This document shows, in pieces, positions 42,129-50,313 of a DNA stretch of 64,000 nucleotides. The DNA is from Pseudomonadota bacterium (GTDB taxonomy: Bacteria; Pseudomonadota; Gammaproteobacteria; Burkholderiales; Rhodocyclaceae), in assembly GCA_018262195.1 (NCBI GenBank), contig JAGTRS010000026.1:1-64000 (forward strand), read 5' to 3'. A model generated the notes under the pieces. That model searched no databases and was not told where the DNA came from. It saw only the letters and a list, made by a program, of their open reading frames with translations. The stretch's first letter is position 1, and each line of letters starts with the position of its first letter. The position numbers were made by a program, and so were the translations under genes.

Positions 42129-43475
42129 GTGAAATCTGACACCATTGCTGCCATCGCTACGGCCCCAGGCCGTGGCGGTGTCGGCGTGATCCGCATCTCG
42201 GGCAGCAATTTGCTGCCCTTTGCTTTTGCGCTGACCGGAAAAACACCGAAGCCACGGTATGCCTCGCTGGCTGACTTCAAGGCAGCCGAGGGCAGCACCA
42301 TCGATACGGGGTTGCTGCTCTATTTCCCGAATCCACAATCCTTCACGGGTGAAGATGTACTTGAACTGCAAGGCCATGGTGGCCCGGTGGTCATGCAAAT
42401 GCTGCTTGCCCGCTGTCTCGATCTGGGAGCCAGACTGGCCGAACCCGGCGAATTCAGTCGCCGGGCCTTTCTCAACGGCAAAATGGATCTGGCTCAAGCC
42501 GAAGCAGTCGCTGACCTGATCGATGCCGCAACAGCCAGCGCAGCCCGCTCAGCCGTACGTTCGTTGCAGGGTGAGTTTTCGCGGGCCATTGGCGAACTGA
42601 ATGAAGAACTGATCAACCTGCGCATGCTGGTCGAGGCCACACTGGATTTTCCGGAAGAAGACATCGACTTTCTGAAAGCGGCCAACGCTTTTGGCCGTCT
42701 GGAACGCCTGCAACTGAAACTGGCCGAGATTTTCGACCGGGCTGGGCAAGGAAAGCTGCTGCAATCCGGTCTCCATGTCGTGCTGGCAGGGCAACCGAAC
42801 GTCGGCAAGTCATCGCTGTTAAACCGGCTGACTGGCGATGATCTTGCCATCGTCACGCCCATTGCCGGCACGACGCGCGATGCCCTGCGGTCGACCATTC
42901 AAATCGAAGGTATTCCGCTGCACATCATCGATACCGCTGGCTTGCGCGAAACTGATGATGAAGTTGAAAAAATTGGTATTGAGCGCAGCTGGAAGGAAAT
43001 TGAACGTTCCGACGTAGTTCTGCTGCTGGTTGATGCACGAACCGGCGTCAGCGAAGCTGACCGGGAGATTGTGGCCCGCCTGCCAGAACGGCTGCAGCGC
43101 ATTACCGTCTATAACAAAATTGATCTGGCCAAGCGCGAACCTGAACGTCACGATGAAGCTGATGGCATCGCAATCTCCCTCTCCGCCAAGGCCAATCAAG
43201 GCATCGAACTGCTACGGCAGGAGTTGCTGCACATTGCCGGCTGGCATCAGGCCGAAGATGTTTTCATTGCTCGTGAACGCCACCTGAGGGCACTGGCAAA
43301 AGCTCAAGCGCACCTCGCTGCAGCGCGAAATGTCGTTGAAGGCATCATGCCTGCGCTGGAGTTATTTGCCGAAGAACTACGCCTTACTCAACACTCTCTC
43401 GGTGAAATTACTGGCGAATTTACGGCTGATGATCTTTTGGGCGTTATTTTCAGCCGTTTCTGCATCGGAAAATAG
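42129..43475 (+). CDS. mnmE: tRNA modification GTPase MnmE
   Basis: 448-residue GTPase that, with MnmG, makes 5-carboxymethylaminomethyl-type uridine at the wobble position of tRNAs. The tetrahydrofolate-binding N-terminal domain starts [20 protein letters not shown]; the G domain inserted in the helical region has [30 protein letters not shown] and NKIDLAKRE; the C-terminal CIGK motif is intact. It starts with GTG at 42129, three bases after the yidC stop, with no clear ribosome binding site, suggesting coupling to yidC translation. Its partner mnmG, often next in line, is not in the window. Confidence 0.97.
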   Translation: MKSDTIAAIATAPGRGGVGVIRISGSNLLPFAFALTGKTPKPRYASLADFKAAEGSTIDTGLLLYFPNPQSFTGEDVLELQGHGGPVVMQMLLARCLDLGARLAEPGEFSRRAFLNGKMDLAQAEAVADLIDAATASAARSAVRSLQGEFSRAIGELNEELINLRMLVEATLDFPEEDIDFLKAANAFGRLERLQLKLAEIFDRAGQGKLLQSGLHVVLAGQPNVGKSSLLNRLTGDDLAIVTPIAGTTRDALRSTIQIEGIPLHIIDTAGLRETDDEVEKIGIERSWKEIERSDVVLLLVDARTGVSEADREIVARLPERLQRITVYNKIDLAKREPERHDEADGIAISLSAKANQGIELLRQELLHIAGWHQAEDVFIARERHLRALAKAQAHLAAARNVVEGIMPALELFAEELRLTQHSLGEITGEFTADDLLGVIFSRFCIGK

Positions 43476-43745
43476 GCTTTTCATAGCCTGTCCATAACCC
43501 TGTGCACAAGCTGTCCAGCAATTGTGGGCAACTTGCCTATTTCCGGAAATTGCAAAACTATCCGGAATTCATCCACAGGCTATTCAGTAGGTTGTCGAGC
43601 CAGTTTACTGGTATCTAACATAATGATTAAAGACGTTTACTTAAACTTATCCACAGAGTTGTTGCTGAGTTATTATCAGTAGTAGGTTTACATATAGTTA
43701 TTATAAAAACCTGTAGACAACGTCCTGCACTGAATTCAAAGGACG
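43476..43745. other. AT-rich gap after mnmE with DnaA boxes, origin candidate B
   Basis: The first 270 bases of a 496-base gap. They hold a perfect DnaA box (TTATCCACA, 43647-43655), a one-mismatch box (TCATCCACA, 43569-43577) and several two-mismatch sites (43489-43497, 43501-43509, 43707-43715). Next to the perfect box lies an AT-rich stretch (43665-43710) with TAGTAG repeats, resembling a DNA unwinding element. No gene or promoter for mnmE is needed here. It could be the replication origin, or act together with the dnaA-dnaN gap. Confidence 0.5.
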
Positions 43746-43901
43746 ATGTTCCCAATCATGAAAAATTGTTGTCAGCCAATTTTTAGAGAACGAACACCTC
43801 AATGGCTGAAGCATGGCAGCGGGTTTATCAGGAAGGTGTTTCTGATCATGGTCGGCATGGTGATCATCAAATTTCCCTGGGATACTTTCCGACTCTGGTA
43901 A
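43746..43901 (+). CDS. Possible small membrane protein, 51 residues
   Basis: An open frame starting MFPIMKNCCQPIFRERTP and ending PWDTFRLW, with a hydrophobic stretch (VFLIMVGMVIIKF, residues about 31-43) preceded by basic residues. Its second half shows host-like GC at third codon positions. AAAGGA lies only two bases before the first ATG; the second ATG (43758) has no better site. An overlapping frame from 43803 is open too but has low third-position GC. Weakly supported, yet more gene-like than its surroundings. Confidence 0.35.
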   Translation: MFPIMKNCCQPIFRERTPQWLKHGSGFIRKVFLIMVGMVIIKFPWDTFRLW

Positions 43902-43971
43902 TACTTTTTTCGGAACCTAAGCGGGCCGGTTTTTTCTAATAAAATTCAGCCACTTCGTCTGAGGAAGATTC

Positions 43972-45618
43972 ATGCGCATTACGCTTGTTCACCCCGCTGG
44001 TTTCAATTTTGTTCCTGGTCAACCGGATTTTTCGGTGCTGGCCAATCGCATGCCGCCGATCGGCATCATGCAACTGGCCAGTTGGCTGGAAAAATTCGGG
44101 CATAGCGTGCAATTGCATGATTGCCTCGGGCCGTATGCGCCACCGACGATTGCCGAGAATGCGGAGATCGTTCTGGCGACCAATCCGGAAATGGTTGGTT
44201 TTTCGGCAACGACTTCCGGGTTCATGGATGCGTTCGAAATTGCAGCGTACATTCGCGAGCGCCGGCCTGAAATCAAGATTGTTTTCGGCAATGTTCACGT
44301 CTCATCGCTCGGTGCGCCTATCCTCGAACACTTTCCGGAAATCGACTACTTGGTCATTGGCGAAGGCGAAGGAGCCATGCTCGAATTGGCCGATGGCAAG
44401 CCCTTGGCGTCGATTGGCAACCTGATCTGGCGCAACGAAACCGGGCGTATCGTTGCCAATCCGCGCCGGGACCGCATCACGAGCCTCGATGAACTGCCTT
44501 TCCCGGCTTACGAAAAGTTGGCCGGGTTTCCGCATGCCTATCATCTGCCACTATTTGCCTACGAAAAGCACCACGGGGCGACGATGATCACCTCGCGCGG
44601 TTGTCCCTACACCTGCTCGTTCTGCGACCGCACGGTGTTCGAGCGGGCCTACAAGACCAATTCGCCGCAGTACATCTACGATCACATGAAGTATTTGCGG
44701 GACAACTTTGGTGTCTGGCACATCAACATGTACGACGATCTGTTCACGGCCAAGAAACAGCGCGTCCTCGATCTGTGCGAACTGTTGATCGAAAATCCGC
44801 TCGGTATGCAATTCAACTGCGCGATTCGCGCCGGCCATACCTCGGATGAAATGCTGGCCAAGCTCAAGAAAGCCGGGGCGCTCATGGTCTCGATCGGCAT
44901 TGAATCAGCCGACCCGGAAATGATGGAGCGGCACAAGGCTGGCGTCACGCTGGAAGCGGTACGGGAAACGGTTCGCTCGATTCATGCCGCAGGCTTGCGC
45001 GCCAAAGGCCTGTTCATTTTCGGCATGCCCGGTGAAACACCGGAAACGGTGCGGACGACAAGTGATTTCATCCTGTCGCTCGAGCTTGATGAAATGAACA
45101 TGACCAAGTTCAGCCCGCTGCACGGGGCACCGATCTGGGATGAGTGCATCAATGACCCGACCGGCGATTTCGTCGAGGACTGGCGCCTGATGAACTGCCT
45201 GAATTTTGTGTACCTGCCGGAAGGTTTCAAGTCGCGGGAGGAAATGGACGCTCTGTACAACTGGCACGTCAAACGCTTCTACGACAGCAAGGGCTATCGG
45301 CGCCGTTTCGCCAAGCGCCTGTGGCAGCATCGCTGGAGCCTCTGGCATGTCTTGAAGCACTTGCCGGAAACCATCGCCGCAGCGCGTTATTTCAGTTCCA
45401 ACAAGGAGCAGCTGGAAAAGGCCGCGCGCGAGTTCAAGCTGCATCCGCGCCAGCCGCTTGGCCTCAAACCACAACTATCGACCGAGCTGCTGATCGACAA
45501 CATCGTATCGTTGTCACCGGTCAAGCTGACTCGGCGCGAAGCCGCCAAGCAGATCATTCCGGTCGTCTATGAAGCTTCGGCATGCTGTACGCCGCCAGCC
45601 GCACAGGCAGCGGTATAA
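43972..45618 (+). CDS. B12-binding radical SAM protein
   Basis: 548-residue enzyme with two catalytic modules. Residues about 1-165 form a cobalamin-binding-like Rossmann domain (NRMPPIGIMQLASWLEKFGH, IVFGNVHVSSLG); the classic DxHxxG motif is not obvious, so B12 binding is unproven. Residues about 190-410 are a radical SAM barrel with the iron-sulfur motif CPYTCSFCD. The C-terminal 130 residues are basic and helical. GAGGAA at 43962-43967 fixes the start. Such proteins methylate or rearrange unactivated carbons in cofactors, lipids and natural products. It is followed by a lipoprotein gene and the pigment-type genes, so tailoring of that product is possible; substrate unknown. Confidence 0.87.
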   Translation: MRITLVHPAGFNFVPGQPDFSVLANRMPPIGIMQLASWLEKFGHSVQLHDCLGPYAPPTIAENAEIVLATNPEMVGFSATTSGFMDAFEIAAYIRERRPEIKIVFGNVHVSSLGAPILEHFPEIDYLVIGEGEGAMLELADGKPLASIGNLIWRNETGRIVANPRRDRITSLDELPFPAYEKLAGFPHAYHLPLFAYEKHHGATMITSRGCPYTCSFCDRTVFERAYKTNSPQYIYDHMKYLRDNFGVWHINMYDDLFTAKKQRVLDLCELLIENPLGMQFNCAIRAGHTSDEMLAKLKKAGALMVSIGIESADPEMMERHKAGVTLEAVRETVRSIHAAGLRAKGLFIFGMPGETPETVRTTSDFILSLELDEMNMTKFSPLHGAPIWDECINDPTGDFVEDWRLMNCLNFVYLPEGFKSREEMDALYNWHVKRFYDSKGYRRRFAKRLWQHRWSLWHVLKHLPETIAAARYFSSNKEQLEKAAREFKLHPRQPLGLKPQLSTELLIDNIVSLSPVKLTRREAAKQIIPVVYEASACCTPPAAQAAV

Positions 45619-45657
45619 TCGCCCCTCTTTCGTCATGGGCATCGTGGAGGCGCAGAC

Positions 45658-46296
45658 ATGAAGAAACATTTCAATTTTGGCCGTTTTTTCGGGTTAACTG
45701 CAGCAATCTGCATTGCCGTTGCCTTGGGGGCCTGCAAGGGTAACGAGACGAAGCCGGAGGAAGGTAAACCGGTGGCTGAGGCCAAGAAGGAAACCGGCAT
45801 CCGTAATGGCTACGCATGCTGCAATCTCCACTACTCCGGCGACTGGATCAGCGATTCGAATCTTGCCCAGTTGCCGTTCATTGCGGCAGGAACACCGATC
45901 AAGGTGCTGAAGATTGACGGTTATCGCGCCTACATCGAGGCGGACGGCAAACCGATGCGCTTGGGTCACGACTTTGGTCGGGCAGAAGAGACGACTGAAC
46001 AATGGGTGAACAAGGTCGTCGTACTCGATGACCCGAAAGCCAAGATAGCCAAGTATTCTCCGGCCGTGCGCAATGCGATTGCCAAGGGTCAGTTGATGAA
46101 GGGCATGACCAAGGAACAGGTCATCATCTCGGTCGGTCATCCGCAGACCAACGAGAATCAGCGTCTGGATGGTCCGTACTGGCGGTACTGGTGGTCAAGC
46201 TTTGGTCCGTATTACGTTTATTGGGCCAAGGGGAGCGTCAGCAAAATTGACGGGCACTCCGAAACTGTCGGCTACATGACCTACAAGGGCAAATAA
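45658..46296 (+). CDS. Lipoprotein with BamE-like C-terminal segment
   Basis: 212-residue lipoprotein: signal peptide with lipobox ALGAC (Cys26), then a charged Lys/Glu linker. The middle holds YACCNLHYSGDWISDS, with paired Cys. The C-terminal part includes KGMTKEQVIISVGHPQTNE, which resembles the motif of SmpA/OmlA (BamE) fold proteins, followed by an unusual Trp/Tyr-rich run (YWRYWWSSFGPYYVYW). It lies 39 bases after the radical SAM gene and 43 bases before the halogenase-like gene on the same strand. Function unknown; an outer-membrane or periplasmic role is inferred from the lipobox. Confidence 0.85.
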   Translation: MKKHFNFGRFFGLTAAICIAVALGACKGNETKPEEGKPVAEAKKETGIRNGYACCNLHYSGDWISDSNLAQLPFIAAGTPIKVLKIDGYRAYIEADGKPMRLGHDFGRAEETTEQWVNKVVVLDDPKAKIAKYSPAVRNAIAKGQLMKGMTKEQVIISVGHPQTNENQRLDGPYWRYWWSSFGPYYVYWAKGSVSKIDGHSETVGYMTYKGK

Positions 46297-46339
46297 GAAT
46301 ACTGATCGCCGCCACAGAGAACAATAAAGGGTAGTAAAG

Positions 46340-47674
46340 ATGGAACAGCAGGCACAAGGAGTGGAACGTCGGCAGTGCGATGTCTTGGTGATCGGTGGTG
46401 GTCCGGCCGGATGTACCGTGGCACCGATGCTGGCCGAAAAGGGCTACAAGGTGGTGATGCTGGAAAAGGCGCACCATCCGCGCTTTCACATCGGCGAATC
46501 CTTGCTCCCGGCCAATCTGCCGCTGTTCGAGCGCATGGGTATCGCTGAAGAAGTGAAGGCGATCGGCATGCACAAGCCGGGTGCCGAGTTCGTTTCACCG
46601 CACCATGAGATGTCTTCAGTCTTCACTTTTGCCGAAGCCTGGGACAAGTCCATGCCCCATGCCTATCAGGTCAAGCGCGATCAGTTCGATACCATCCTGA
46701 TCCGCAACGCCGAGAAAAAGGGCGTCGAGGTGCACGAAGGCTGCAAGGCCAAGGCGGTCGATTTCCTGCCCGACAACAGCGCCGCCATCCGCGCCGTGCA
46801 TGACGATGGCCGCGAAACCGAATGGCAGGCCCGTTTCGTGGTCGATGCCTCCGGCCGCGATACCTTCCTGGCCAACCGTTTCCAGATCAAGCATCGCAAC
46901 CCGAAGCACAACAGCTCGGCGATCTACGGCCACTTCACCGGCTGCAAGCGCCATGAAGGCGTTGCCGAAGGCAACATCACCATCTTCTGGTTTGAGCATG
47001 GCTGGTTCTGGTTCATCCCGATGCAGAACGACGTGACCAGCATCGGCATGGTGACCTGGCCGTACTACATGAAAACCAAGGGCGAGCGCAGCCTTGAGCA
47101 GTTCCTGCGCGACGGTTTTGCGCAGTGTCCGAAGCTGACCGAGCGCCTGATGGATGCCAAGCTAATCAATGAAGTCGAGGCCACCGGTAACTTCTCCTAT
47201 GTTTCCGAGCGCAACCACGGCAACAACTACGTCATGCTCGGTGATGCCTATGCTTTCATCGATCCGGTGTTTTCCTCGGGTGTTCTGTTGGCCATGAACA
47301 GCGGGGTGATTGCCGCCGAGGCCATTGACACCTGCCTGAAAACGCCGGCCAAAGCGCCGGCTGCGCTGAAGAAATTCGACGCCCTGATGAAGCACGGGCC
47401 GAAGGAATTTTCGTGGTTCATCTACCGGGTAACCAACCCGATCATGCGCGAATTCTTCATGGGGCCGCGCAACCTGTTCCGGACCAAGGAAGCCGTGCTC
47501 TCCATGCTGGCTGGCGACATCTTCGGCAAGACGCCAATCTGGTCGTCGATCTTCGCCTTCAAGATGCTTTATTACATCGCCAACATCATGCAGCCGAGAA
47601 AAGCCTTCATGGGCTGGAAACGCCGCAAGTTCAACATTCGCAAGGTCGACGACGCCGTCGTTTACAACGCATAG
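46340..47674 (+). CDS. Flavin-dependent halogenase-like oxidoreductase
   Basis: 444-residue FAD enzyme. The dinucleotide fold opens with VLVIGGGPAGCTVAPMLAE, followed by FHIGESLLPANLPLFERMG, typical of the tryptophan/phenolic halogenase family. The halogenase signature WxWxIP is present (GWFWFIPMQ) and a Lys corresponding to the conserved catalytic Lys may be that in MHKPGAEF. The C-terminal 70 residues contain a hydrophobic helix (SIFAFKMLYYIANI). Two bases separate it from the chorismatase gene. Xanthomonadin-type pigments are often halogenated aryl polyenes, so ring halogenation is a good hypothesis, but many relatives act as hydroxylases or are of unknown activity. Confidence 0.85.
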   Translation: MEQQAQGVERRQCDVLVIGGGPAGCTVAPMLAEKGYKVVMLEKAHHPRFHIGESLLPANLPLFERMGIAEEVKAIGMHKPGAEFVSPHHEMSSVFTFAEAWDKSMPHAYQVKRDQFDTILIRNAEKKGVEVHEGCKAKAVDFLPDNSAAIRAVHDDGRETEWQARFVVDASGRDTFLANRFQIKHRNPKHNSSAIYGHFTGCKRHEGVAEGNITIFWFEHGWFWFIPMQNDVTSIGMVTWPYYMKTKGERSLEQFLRDGFAQCPKLTERLMDAKLINEVEATGNFSYVSERNHGNNYVMLGDAYAFIDPVFSSGVLLAMNSGVIAAEAIDTCLKTPAKAPAALKKFDALMKHGPKEFSWFIYRVTNPIMREFFMGPRNLFRTKEAVLSMLAGDIFGKTPIWSSIFAFKMLYYIANIMQPRKAFMGWKRRKFNIRKVDDAVVYNA

Positions 47675-47676
47675 TG

Positions 47677-48678
47677 ATGCTCCGGTTCAATTCCTCACCC
47701 GCTGCGGTTTCACGTGAAACCGGCGGCGAACTCGGTGGTGCCCTGGTTGGCGAACCCCCCAACGGGGCTATTCCGGTCTGGCCGGTACAACGCATTTTTG
47801 CCCCCTTGCTTGGGGCAACCACAACGGTTGTTCATGAAAGCTGGCGGGTCGATGGGCCGGTCATGTACGGTCATTGCGAAGATATCGTCTGGCGCAAGGC
47901 GGGTGGCCTGCTGTTTGGCGTCATCGAGCTGGACGAGGCTGATTTCAAGGGGACGCCGGAGCGCTCATCCCTGCAGGCCGCCAGCGAGGAAGCCTATCGC
48001 CGCATCTTTCGCCTGCTTGATGCCGAGCAGGTGCCACATCTGTGGCGGGTCTGGAATTATCTGGCTGAGATCAATCTGGAAACCCAGGGTTTGGAGCGTT
48101 ACCGACAGTTCAACGTTGGCCGGCAGGATGCCTTCCTCGAATGCCAGCGCGGTGCGACCGGCAATGTGCCGGCTGCCTGTGCGATCGGATTGGTTGGCGG
48201 CCCTCTGAGCATCGCTTTCATGGCTGGCGAGACACCGGCAGTTCCGGTCGAGAACCCCCGTCAGGTGAGCGCCTACAACTATCCGGCGGATTATGGTCCG
48301 CGCAGCCCGACTTTCTCGCGGGCCGCCCTCGCCTATTTGCCAGGGCAGGAATTGCTGTTCATTTCCGGCACGGCGAGCATTGTCGGTCACCAGACCGTGC
48401 ATCCAGGCGATGTCGTTGGCCAGTGCCGGGAAGCGATGGCCAATATTGACGCAGTGCTGGGTGAAGCCAAGCGCCTGTGCCGTTCGGAACCATTTGAACT
48501 GGGTAAGTTGTCGTATCGGGTCTACGTGCGCCAGGCAGGTGATTTCCCGGCGATCCGCGAGACCCTGGCGCCACTGATCGGCAAGGCGGAAATCGTCTAT
48601 GTGCAGGCGGACATCTGCCGGCAGGATTTGTTGCTCGAAATTGAGGCGATGGCCTCGCGTACCTTGGAGAGTCGTTGA
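47677..48678 (+). CDS. Chorismatase (XanB2/FkbO/Hyg5-like)
   Basis: 333-residue enzyme of the chorismatase family, which hydrolyses chorismate to 3- or 4-hydroxybenzoate or a dihydroxycyclohexadiene acid. The C-terminal YjgF-like half carries the hallmark LLFISGTASIVGHQTVHPGD; NYPADYGPRSPTFSRAALAY in the middle is also conserved. In xanthomonads XanB2 makes the hydroxybenzoate head group for the yellow pigment, and the neighbours here (halogenase-like, ketosynthases, exporter) fit the same role. The ATG at 47677 follows the previous stop by two bases. Residues 9-16 (AAVSRETG) are encoded by a parS palindrome. Confidence 0.9.
   Translation: MLRFNSSPAAVSRETGGELGGALVGEPPNGAIPVWPVQRIFAPLLGATTTVVHESWRVDGPVMYGHCEDIVWRKAGGLLFGVIELDEADFKGTPERSSLQAASEEAYRRIFRLLDAEQVPHLWRVWNYLAEINLETQGLERYRQFNVGRQDAFLECQRGATGNVPAACAIGLVGGPLSIAFMAGETPAVPVENPRQVSAYNYPADYGPRSPTFSRAALAYLPGQELLFISGTASIVGHQTVHPGDVVGQCREAMANIDAVLGEAKRLCRSEPFELGKLSYRVYVRQAGDFPAIRETLAPLIGKAEIVYVQADICRQDLLLEIEAMASRTLESR
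47706..47721. other. parS-like centromere site 4
   Basis: GGTTTCACGTGAAACC is a perfect palindrome with core GTTTCACGTGAAAC. It lies inside the chorismatase gene near its 5' end, where it encodes VSRET, and about 11 kb from site 3. Confidence 0.88.
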
Positions 48679-49526
48679 TGGTCAATTCGAACAAATTCGG
48701 CCTGGGTGTGCTCAGTGCGCTGAGCCTTCTAACGATCAATTCGGGCGCATTGGCCGCTGAAGACAAGCCGCTGTGGGAAATCGGCGCTGGGGCAGCGGCT
48801 TTCAGCTTTCCGTCCTATCGCGGTTCGGACCAGACCAATAATTTCATGATGCCGGTACCGCATTTCACCTACCACGGCGATTTCCTGAAGGCTGACCGGC
48901 ATGGCATCCGCGGCAGCTTCTTCGATTCGGACCGTATCGACCTGACGGTCAGCATGGCGCTCTCACCACCGGGTAGCAGTGACGACATCCGGGCCCGTAG
49001 CGGCATGCCGGATCTTGAGGCCACTTTCGAGATCGGCCCACAAATGGACGTCACCTTCTGGCGTTCCGAGAACCGTGCCCGCTTCGTCAAGCTGCTGTTG
49101 CCTTTGCGCGCAGCCTTCACGGTCGAGGGAAGCCCCAAGGATATCGGCTGGGTTTTCCATCCCAAGCTGAACATGGACATTACCGACATTCCGGGCATGG
49201 GTGGCTGGAACCTCGGCATGCTTGCAGGACCATTGTTTGGCGATAAGCGCCAGCACGCCTACTACTACTCGGTTGCTCCCCAATATGCGACTGCCGATCG
49301 CCCGGCCTATGAAGCGAAGTCGGGCTATGCCGGCATGCAATATCTGGTCGCCCTCTCCAAGCGCTTCCCGAAATACTGGGTTGGCGGTTTCGTGCGCTAC
49401 GACAATCTGAGCAGTTCGACTTTCGAGGATAGCCCGCTGGTTCGCCAGAAGAATTACGTCGCCGGCGGCATTGCCATCACCTGGATACTCGGTGAATCGT
49501 CGACCCGCGTGAAGGTCGATGACTGA
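48678..49526 (+). CDS. MipA/OmpV family outer-membrane protein
   Basis: 282-residue exported protein with a signal peptide (MVNSNKFGLGVLSALSLL through GALAAED). The mature part begins WEIGAGAAAFSFPSYRGSDQ and continues with alternating beta strands ending VAGGIAITWILGES, the pattern of OmpV/MipA outer-membrane barrels. The ATG at 48678 overlaps the chorismatase stop (TGATG). It may help anchor or pass the pigment to the outer membrane, where aryl polyenes reside; that role is inference from context. Confidence 0.87.
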   Translation: MVNSNKFGLGVLSALSLLTINSGALAAEDKPLWEIGAGAAAFSFPSYRGSDQTNNFMMPVPHFTYHGDFLKADRHGIRGSFFDSDRIDLTVSMALSPPGSSDDIRARSGMPDLEATFEIGPQMDVTFWRSENRARFVKLLLPLRAAFTVEGSPKDIGWVFHPKLNMDITDIPGMGGWNLGMLAGPLFGDKRQHAYYYSVAPQYATADRPAYEAKSGYAGMQYLVALSKRFPKYWVGGFVRYDNLSSSTFEDSPLVRQKNYVAGGIAITWILGESSTRVKVDD

Positions 49527-50301
49527 TCGCGGCAGCGCAGGCAATCCCTTGTGGATAGCCTACGAGTACGTTGCCATGGTGCTCGGACTCGGCATGCTGG
49601 CGCTGCTTTGCCTGCTCTGGCTGCCATGTGCGCTGATTCTGAAGCCCCTGCTGCCCCGGCGCGTTGGTCAGCCGCTGGGCCGCGCCATGATTTCCTTTGG
49701 CTTCCGGGCGTATCTGCGCCTTCTTTCGCTGTTCTGCGCCTGCCGCTTCGATCTGCACGAAATCGACCAGCTGCGTGGCAGGGGCTCGCTGATCGTTGCA
49801 GCCAATCATCCCTCCCTGCTCGATGCGGTAATGATCGTTTCCCGCCTGCCCAATGCGGTCTGCGTCATGAAGGCAGCGCTGATGGATAACCTGCTGTTTG
49901 GTGCTGCTGCCCGGCTGGCGCGCTACATCCGCAACGACGTCGGGCTGGAGATGATCCTCAATTCTCGCGAGGAACTGGCGCAAGGCGCCCATCTGGTCAT
50001 TTTCCCCGAAGGCTCGCGCACACTGAATTTCCCGGTGGAGGCGTGCTCGCCGAGCGTCGGCCTGATTTCCGGCCGGAGCAAGACGCCGGTGCAGACCCTG
50101 CTGATCGAGTTCTCGACACCCTACCTCGGCAAGGCCTGGCCGTTGTTCCGTCGCCCTTCCCTGCCCTTGCGTTGCCGGATCCGCCTTGGTCGCAGCTTTC
50201 CGCCACCGGCCAATCTCCAGGCCTTTTCCGCCGAGCTCGAAACCTACTTCCGTTCGGAATTGGGCCAGGAATCCCCGGCGAACGTCGCGTTCGCTGTCTG
50301 A
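49519..50301 (+). CDS. Lysophospholipid acyltransferase-family protein
   Basis: 260-residue membrane-bound acyltransferase of the PlsC type. The catalytic NHx4D box is seen in AANHPSLLDAV and the substrate-binding motif in IFPEGSRT. One or two hydrophobic helices precede (YEYVAMVLGLGMLALLCLLW). It overlaps the OmpV-like gene by 8 bases and precedes a glycosyltransferase by 12. Aryl-polyene loci commonly encode such acyltransferases, which attach the polyene to a glycerolipid or sugar lipid. A role in ordinary phospholipid synthesis cannot be excluded by sequence alone. Confidence 0.9.
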   Translation: MTDRGSAGNPLWIAYEYVAMVLGLGMLALLCLLWLPCALILKPLLPRRVGQPLGRAMISFGFRAYLRLLSLFCACRFDLHEIDQLRGRGSLIVAANHPSLLDAVMIVSRLPNAVCVMKAALMDNLLFGAAARLARYIRNDVGLEMILNSREELAQGAHLVIFPEGSRTLNFPVEACSPSVGLISGRSKTPVQTLLIEFSTPYLGKAWPLFRRPSLPLRCRIRLGRSFPPPANLQAFSAELETYFRSELGQESPANVAFAV

Positions 50302-50313
50302 CGCAATTTCACC

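Noticed and set aside
43803..43940. Second small frame (about 45 codons) overlapping the candidate 51-residue protein
   Set aside because: Third-position GC is low for this genome and the product has no hydrophobic or domain-like segment; the overlapping frame is the better candidate.
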